From Panacibacter ginsenosidivorans (GTDB taxonomy: Bacteria > Bacteroidota > Bacteroidia > Chitinophagales > Chitinophagaceae), in assembly GCF_007971225.1 (NCBI RefSeq), contig NZ_CP042435.1, positions 2,049,501 to 2,113,500 on the forward strand: a DNA stretch of 64,000 nt, read 5' to 3'. Positions 59,797 to 64,000 of this stretch are shown in pieces. The notes beneath the pieces were generated by a model. The model ran no database searches and had not been told where the DNA came from. It was given only the letters and a program-made list of their open reading frames with translations. Position 1 is the first letter of the stretch. Each line of letters begins with the position of its first letter. The position numbers were made by a program, and so were the translations under genes.

Positions 59797-60513
59797 ATGA
59801 AAATTGCACTTATCGGTTATGGCAAAATGGGCCAGGCCATTGAACAGATCGCAACAGCAAAAGGCCATGAAATTGTACTGCGCATTGGTATAGAGAACCT
59901 CGAAGATTTTACATTGGAAAACGTAGCCAGGGCAGATGTGGCCATTGAATTTACTTCGCCACACAGCGCTGTACACAACATCAGAAAATGCATTGATGCA
60001 GGTGTTGCTGTTGTTAGCGGCTCTACAGGCTGGCTGCAGCATTGGAACGATGTAAAAGATTACGTAACGTATAAAGAGGGTGCACTGATCTATGCAAGCA
60101 ATTTTAGCATTGGCGTAAACCTGTTCTTTGAACTCAACAGCTTTCTTGCTGAATTAATGAGCAAACATGAGAACTATCATGTAGCGCTTGAAGAGACACA
60201 CCATACGCAAAAGAGAGATGCGCCAAGCGGTACGGCTATTACCCTAGCGGAGCAGGTAATGCAAAAAATAAAAACAAAGAAAGTTTGGGTAAATCATATC
60301 AGCGATAATGAAGAGGAGCTGGAGATCATCAGCGAAAGAATTGATCCTGCGCCCGGCACACATAAAATAAAATATAGTTCTGCTATTGATGATATTGAGA
60401 TCATTCACACAGCACATAACAGGCAGGGTTTTGCTTCCGGCGCTGTAATGGCTGCAGAATTTCTATGTGGCAAAAAAGGTATTTTTACCATGAAAGATGT
60501 TTTGAACCTCTGA
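59797..60513 (+). CDS. dapB: 4-hydroxy-tetrahydrodipicolinate reductase
   Basis: NAD(P)H-dependent enzyme of lysine and diaminopimelate synthesis. Rossmann motif GYGKMG at 7-12, EFTSPHSAVHNIRKCIDAGV (about 50-69), SGSTGW near 73-78, and the catalytic EETHHTQKRDAPSGTAI block around 130-146 with the paired histidines and lysine. Length 238 is usual for Bacteroidota DapB (shorter than the E. coli enzyme). Start ATG at 59797. In many relatives dapB lies directly after DUF5683 and before lepB; here it follows the insertions and leads into a sensor kinase gene two bases after its stop. Confidence 0.95.
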   Translation: MKIALIGYGKMGQAIEQIATAKGHEIVLRIGIENLEDFTLENVARADVAIEFTSPHSAVHNIRKCIDAGVAVVSGSTGWLQHWNDVKDYVTYKEGALIYASNFSIGVNLFFELNSFLAELMSKHENYHVALEETHHTQKRDAPSGTAITLAEQVMQKIKTKKVWVNHISDNEEELEIISERIDPAPGTHKIKYSSAIDDIEIIHTAHNRQGFASGAVMAAEFLCGKKGIFTMKDVLNL

Positions 60514-60514
60514 T

Positions 60515-62320
60515 ATGAAATTTCTAACTGCTGCCATCTCATTTATTCTTTTTATTCTTCCTGCTTCTTTTTTTGCACAGCCTGGTAAAATAGACAGTCT
60601 GCGTGCTGTGATAAAAAATGCAAAAGACAGCAATGCTGTTATGCACGCCTGTATGAGTTTGTCTGCAGAATATAATTTAAAAAATTTTGATGAAAATCTT
60701 GTCTACGGCTTTAGAGGTTTAAGCATAGCAAAAGCAAAAAATGATTCTGTAAGCATTGCAAATTTCCTGCACAACATTGGTACGGATTATTACTTAAAAG
60801 GAAGGTATGACAGTGCTGCAAACTACTATTATAAAAGTGCAGCCATACTTGAATCGAAAAATGAACTTGCGGGCCTTGCCTCTGTTTACAACAACCTTGC
60901 ACAATTATATCGAAAGATCGGCCCTTACAGCAGGTCTCATGAATTTTATAACAAAGCAATGAGCCTCTACCGGCAACTCAATGACAAGGGTGGTATTTCC
61001 ACTATCTACAATGAATCTGGCGTGCTTGATGAATATGAAGGCAATTTTGAAGAAGCCATTAAAAGCTATAAGGCATCGCTGGATATCTGTAAAGAAATGA
61101 ATAACCAGCAAGGCATTGCTTACTCACTGAATTTTATTGCGGGTGCTTATGCACAAATGAGAAAATTTAAAGAAGCTGAAGACTACAATGCACAATCGTT
61201 GCGCATTCGTGAACAAATGAAAGACTCCTTTGCCATTGCACTTACTTATACAGACTTTGGCAGCATTTACAATGCAGAAGGTAAGTTTGACAAAGCGGAA
61301 GAAAATATTCTTAAAGCAAATGAAGTTGCACAGGCGCTGGGTTATATTGACCTGCTGCGAAATAATTTTAATGAACTTTCTGCTATTGAAGCATCGAAAG
61401 GTGATTATAAAAAATCACTTGATTATTTTAAACAGGCTGCTGTTTTAAAAGACTCTATTTACAAAACAGAAACTGCAAAAGAAGTTGAAGAACTCTCTGT
61501 AAAATTTGAAACCGCAGAAAAAGAAAAGCAAATACAGCAACAGCAGTTTGAAATAAAACAGCGCAACTACTGGATCATTGCCATAAGCGTTTTATTGTTG
61601 CTGGGCAGTTTGCTTGGGTATTCTAATTATCACCGATACAAACTAAAACAGCAGGCACATTTGCAGGCAGAGATCATGAAGCAGCAGGACCAGGCTACCA
61701 AAGCAGTAATTGAAGCAGAAGAAAAAGAACGCAAACGTATTGCGGGAGAATTGCATGATGGCGTTGGACAAATGATGAGCGCCGCAAAAATGAATCTCTC
61801 TGCTATGAAAAGTAATCTTCCATTTGCATCTGCGGATCAGAAAAATAATTTTGAAAAAATAGAAAGCCTGATCGATGAGAGTTGCCTGGAAGTTAGAACA
61901 GTCTCTCACAACATGATGCCCAACGCATTGTTGAAAGCGGGGCTGGCTGCTGCAGTAAGAACTTTCATTGATAAGATAGATAAACACGTGATTAAAATAA
62001 ATCTTTATACAGAAGGTTTAAACGAACGTATTGACAGCAACATAGAAACGGTACTTTACCGTGTTGTGCAGGAGTGCGTGAACAATGTTATTAAACACGC
62101 TAATGCAAGCCTGCTGGATATTTCGCTGATAAAAGACAATGATGGTATTAGTGTAACCATTGAAGACAACGGAAAAGGATTTGACACATCAGGCATTACA
62201 GAGTTTGAAGGTATTGGGCTGAAGAATATCAAAAGCCGCATAGATTTTTTGAAAGGAACGATTGAATGGAACAGTGCGCCGGGAGGTGGTACATTGGTAG
62301 CCATGCATATTCCTGTATAA
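60515..62320 (+). CDS. TPR-containing sensor histidine kinase (NarL-partner type)
   Basis: A 601-residue membrane sensor kinase. Signal peptide to about residue 22 (ASFFAQ), periplasmic TPR repeats (about 60-320; for example SVYNNLAQLYRKIGPYSRSH), one transmembrane helix (IIAISVLLLLGSLLGYSNY, about 353-372), a HisKA_3 dimerisation domain with the phosphoacceptor His in ERKRIAGELHDGVGQMM (about 404-420), and a HATPase domain (VVQECVNNVIKHA, DNGKGFD, GIGLKNIKSR). The signal is unknown. Start two bases after dapB. Its likely partner is the response regulator at 62545. Confidence 0.92.
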   Translation: MKFLTAAISFILFILPASFFAQPGKIDSLRAVIKNAKDSNAVMHACMSLSAEYNLKNFDENLVYGFRGLSIAKAKNDSVSIANFLHNIGTDYYLKGRYDSAANYYYKSAAILESKNELAGLASVYNNLAQLYRKIGPYSRSHEFYNKAMSLYRQLNDKGGISTIYNESGVLDEYEGNFEEAIKSYKASLDICKEMNNQQGIAYSLNFIAGAYAQMRKFKEAEDYNAQSLRIREQMKDSFAIALTYTDFGSIYNAEGKFDKAEENILKANEVAQALGYIDLLRNNFNELSAIEASKGDYKKSLDYFKQAAVLKDSIYKTETAKEVEELSVKFETAEKEKQIQQQQFEIKQRNYWIIAISVLLLLGSLLGYSNYHRYKLKQQAHLQAEIMKQQDQATKAVIEAEEKERKRIAGELHDGVGQMMSAAKMNLSAMKSNLPFASADQKNNFEKIESLIDESCLEVRTVSHNMMPNALLKAGLAAAVRTFIDKIDKHVIKINLYTEGLNERIDSNIETVLYRVVQECVNNVIKHANASLLDISLIKDNDGISVTIEDNGKGFDTSGITEFEGIGLKNIKSRIDFLKGTIEWNSAPGGGTLVAMHIPV

Positions 62321-62444
62321 AAGTTGATTAAAAACTTTGATACTGATATTGTTCATGTCACAAGGTTTAAAAATTACAGAATTTTATACTATAGTTATAA
62401 TGCAGGCATTGATAGGACGGGTTTAGCTGAAAAGAAAACAGAAA

Positions 62445-62501
62445 GTACAAGCGTGCGACGCAAGAAAAGCTTAATAGTAATTCAACAGTTGGGTTCAAAA
62501 G
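62445..62501 (+). repeat. Intergenic repeat arm 41 (right type, GCG variant)
   Basis: Core 62445-62464 (GTACAAGCGTGCGACGCAAG), middle AAAAGCTTAATAGTAATTC, tail GTTGGGTTCAAAAGC. It separates the kinase gene from its response regulator. Confidence 0.83.
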
Positions 62502-62544
62502 CATACTCATTATTTATCAATAGAAAACCTGTGCTTCTTTATAC

Positions 62545-63186
62545 ATGGAAAAAAATAAAATCAAAATTGCTATTGTTGACGACCACAGGTTAGTGATTGA
62601 TGGCATAAGATCTTTGCTGGAAGATCATCCATCATTCAACATTATTGCCTGCTCTGATTCTGCAAAGAAAATGCTTGACATACTAAAACAGCAGCCTGTT
62701 GATATTTTACTTACCGATATTATGATGCCTGAGATGAACGGGCAACAACTTGCAAAGGAAGTGCGCAAGTTATTTCCGGCTATAAAAATTCTTGCACTTA
62801 GCATGAGTGGCGAAGGTGATATTGTTAGTGAAATGATCAACGATTCTGACATTGCCGGTTACCTGCTGAAGAATATCAGCAAAGAAGAACTCTCTGCCGC
62901 TATTTTGAAAATTGCAGGTGGCGGTATTTATTTTGATGAAAAGGTTCTGGAAGAACTGAACCGCTACAGTAATATGCGCAAACAAAATGATGAGGCGCAT
63001 CTTACGCAAAGAGAAGTTGAGATTATACGGCTGATAGAAAAAGAAATGTCAAACAAAGAAATTGCCGATACATTATTCATCAGCGAACGAACTGTAGAAA
63101 CACACCGCAAGAATATTTTCAGAAAAACAAAAACCAATAGTGTTATTGGCCTGGTAAAATATTCGTATGAGCATAAGCTGATATAA
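62545..63186 (+). CDS. NarL/FixJ family response regulator
   Basis: A 213-residue DNA-binding response regulator. Receiver domain: IAIVDDHRLVIDGIRSLLED (8-27) with acidic pocket Asp12/Asp13, phosphoacceptor Asp58 in LLTDIMMPEMNG (55-66), and a conserved Lys in GYLLKNISKEEL near 112. C-terminal LuxR helix-turn-helix: LTQREVEIIRLIEKEMSNKE and ISERTVETHRKNIFRKT (about 152-196). It should be phosphorylated by the kinase encoded just upstream. Start ATG at 62545, about 40 bp beyond arm 41. Targets unknown. Confidence 0.92.
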   Translation: MEKNKIKIAIVDDHRLVIDGIRSLLEDHPSFNIIACSDSAKKMLDILKQQPVDILLTDIMMPEMNGQQLAKEVRKLFPAIKILALSMSGEGDIVSEMINDSDIAGYLLKNISKEELSAAILKIAGGGIYFDEKVLEELNRYSNMRKQNDEAHLTQREVEIIRLIEKEMSNKEIADTLFISERTVETHRKNIFRKTKTNSVIGLVKYSYEHKLI

Positions 63187-63189
63187 TTT

Positions 63190-63717
63190 TTATAGCCCCA
63201 GATTAAAGCCAGCTTTTATACCGATCCATGACGCATAACCGGAAGGTTCCGGGCTTTTCCTGGTGAATCCATCATAATCAAGCTGCACTTCAAATGCGGT
63301 GAGTTTTATACCCACGCCTATATCACCGCTAAACGCCGAATAATCATACAGATCATTTTTTATTTTGCCTGCGCCAACATCGCCATGTAAGTAAATGAAT
63401 TTTGAAAAAACATACTGACGTAACCCCACTTTCAATGGAACATAACTTGTTTTACCGGCTGTGTTTTTATCACTGTTAGAAAAAGAAGTGTAGCCAACAG
63501 TACCCACAATAAATGTTTTACCCCAGCCAACAGCGGCACCGCCTTCCACACCAACACCGTATTTATTATTGTCTTTAAAATTTTTATCAACCGGGTTGGC
63601 ATACAAGCCATGTGCATATAAAAAGAAAAGTTTTTGAGCCCGCAGTTTACCCGGAACAAAACATGCAAAACAACCAGCCAGCAGGATCAGTAATTGCTTT
63701 TTTGCAAATGGTGTCAT
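63190..63717 (-). CDS. Secreted outer-membrane beta-barrel-like protein
   Basis: A 175-residue exported protein: signal MTPFAKKQLLILLAGCFACF...LRAQ, then a glycine- and aromatic-rich domain of alternating strands (GVGVEGGAAVGWGKTFIVGT, YVPLKVGLRQYVFSKFIYLH, FSGDIGVGIKLTAFEVQLDY) ending in GIKAGFNLGL, a terminal strand typical of outer-membrane barrels. Resembles small OmpW/OmpA-like barrels of Bacteroidota; no specific function. Start ATG at 63717. Its stop nearly meets the response regulator stop (convergent, 3-bp gap), so both transcripts overlap. Confidence 0.75.
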   Translation of the reverse strand: MTPFAKKQLLILLAGCFACFVPGKLRAQKLFFLYAHGLYANPVDKNFKDNNKYGVGVEGGAAVGWGKTFIVGTVGYTSFSNSDKNTAGKTSYVPLKVGLRQYVFSKFIYLHGDVGAGKIKNDLYDYSAFSGDIGVGIKLTAFEVQLDYDGFTRKSPEPSGYASWIGIKAGFNLGL

Positions 63718-63788
63718 ATCAAGGTATTTAGAAAATGAAATTAATTATTGCAACATACAAAATATTTATCTTGCAATAAACCTGCCAC

Positions 63789-64000
63789 ATGCTTTCTAAA
63801 AAAACGCTCTATGCATTTAAGGCCCTGATGTATCTCTCCCATGAGTACGATAAAGGTCCTGTGCTTATTGCAGACATAGCCCGAAAGAAGAAAGTACCGT
63901 TAAAATTTTTGGAGAATATTTTACTCGAATTAAAAAAAGCAGGTATACTCGAAAGCAAGAAAGGAAAAGGCGGTGGTTATTTTCTTGCAAAAGATCCGCA
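63789..64000 (+). CDS. Rrf2 family transcriptional regulator (partial, N-terminal)
   Basis: The frame opens at ATG 63789 and runs off the right edge; 70 residues are visible. MLSKKTLYAFKALMYLSHEY is followed by IADIARKKKVPLKFLENILL and ELKKAGILESKKGKGGGYFL, the standard Rrf2 winged-helix start (KVPxxFLExILxxLKxAGxLxSxRGxxGGYxLA). Whether the iron-sulfur cysteines of IscR/NsrR type are present cannot be seen. Divergent from the barrel protein gene, with which it shares the 71-bp control region. Confidence 0.88.
   Translation, partial: MLSKKTLYAFKALMYLSHEYDKGPVLIADIARKKKVPLKFLENILLELKKAGILESKKGKGGGYFLAKDP

Larger units (their letters stand above)
59681..59831 (+). repeat. Direct repeat, copy B (arm 40 plus dapB upstream and start)
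   Basis: Second copy of the 150-bp segment at 58578-58728; this copy continues into the intact dapB gene. Confidence 0.93.

Noticed and set aside
58857-60513. PhzF-like gene as a diaminopimelate epimerase working with dapB
   Set aside because: The fold is shared, but the motif pattern is PhzF-type and the proximity is explained by the duplication/insertion event.
482-62464. Reading the repeated core as a CRISPR array
   Set aside because: Copies are 0.1-3.6 kb apart, alternate in orientation, are separated by genes, and no cas gene is present.
482-62464. Reading the arms as ordinary rho-independent terminators
   Set aside because: The core palindrome has a one-base centre, the arm ends in A-rich rather than T-rich sequence on the right-hand side, and several genes have a separate clear terminator before the arm (rpsG, the second DinB, bamD operon).
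482-62464. Integron attC sites as the identity of the 20-bp core
   Set aside because: GTTGCGT and GTTGTGT do not fit the GTTRRRY core of attC, and no integrase gene is seen.
482-62464. DNA-uptake sequence family
   Set aside because: Density is similar to known uptake signals and inverted pairs occur there too, but those also lie inside genes, while all 41 copies here are intergenic with a long conserved tail. Kept only as a distant alternative.
1-64000. tRNA or rRNA genes
   Set aside because: No T-loop GGTTCRANNCC blocks with matching acceptor stems and no rRNA core sequence were found by eye; a covariance-model scan would be decisive.

Overview
The window is a chromosomal segment of a Bacteroidota bacterium, most likely a Chitinophagaceae-type member of the Chitinophagales. 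The inference rests on Bacteroidota-style TAnnTTTG promoters, many DUF families typical of the phylum (DUF3822, DUF4296, DUF4835, DUF5683, DUF1080), the bamD / omega-like / coaBC and parA-parB-DUF5683 gene orders, AT-rich intergenic DNA and weak Shine-Dalgarno signals. No rRNA, tRNA, CRISPR array or transposase gene was seen. The one RNA gene recognised is rnpB (RNase P RNA).

Layout. 1-2 kb: 5' end of a secreted YCF48-like protein (cut by the left edge) and a MATE exporter. 2-6 kb: compact operon DUF3822-rsmD-bioD-5-formyl-THF cyclo-ligase-lpxK. 6-14 kb: RNase R, a CvfB-like S1 protein, two Gfo/Idh/MocA oxidoreductases and an accessory block (Cys-rich protein, VOC protein, acetyltransferase, arginyltransferase-like protein). 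14-21 kb: DUF1349 protein, secreted SAM-hydrolase-family protein, polyprenyl synthase, two DinB proteins around an amino acid permease, Smr protein. 21-28 kb: rnpB, universal stress protein, a glycosyltransferase-phosphatase fusion, cmk, LolA, BamD, omega-like protein. 28-36 kb: coaBC, DUF4835, DUF4296, a lone CoA-transferase subunit A, DUF1080 protein, ApbE, DUF5995. 36-43 kb: histone-like protein, HD protein, GH5 glycosidase, thioesterase, RdgB, ilvE, rpsL-rpsG. 43-53 kb: a polysaccharide region with UDP-glucose dehydrogenase, two GT4 glycosyltransferases, three sulfotransferases, a beta-propeller glycan protein and CysQ, which would clear the PAP made by the sulfotransferases. 53-64 kb: metallo-beta-lactamase-fold hydrolase, parA-parB-DUF5683, zwf, PhzF-like protein, dapB, a TPR sensor kinase and its response regulator, a beta-barrel protein and the start of an Rrf2 regulator.

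The most striking feature is not a gene. A short repeat with a 20-bp core, GTACAAGTGTGCGACGCAAC or close variants, occurs 41 times, always between genes, roughly once per 1.6 kb. Each core carries a tail of about 40 bp that ends in a CCGGGCTCATAAAAA-like sequence. The copies alternate in orientation along the chromosome (36 of 40 neighbouring pairs are opposite), forming inverted pairs. Five pairs enclose only about 55-95 bp. Most of the others bracket one gene (CvfB-like, DUF1349, DinB, DinB, small ORFs, GT4, sulfotransferase, hydrolase, PhzF-like). At 58.1-59.8 kb two successive brackets with matching flanks carry different cargo, and a 36-bp copy of the start of dapB is left behind. This looks like a gene-bracketing, MITE-like or mobile-insertion-cassette-like family. 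A REP/BIME-like or protein-binding-site family is the main alternative.
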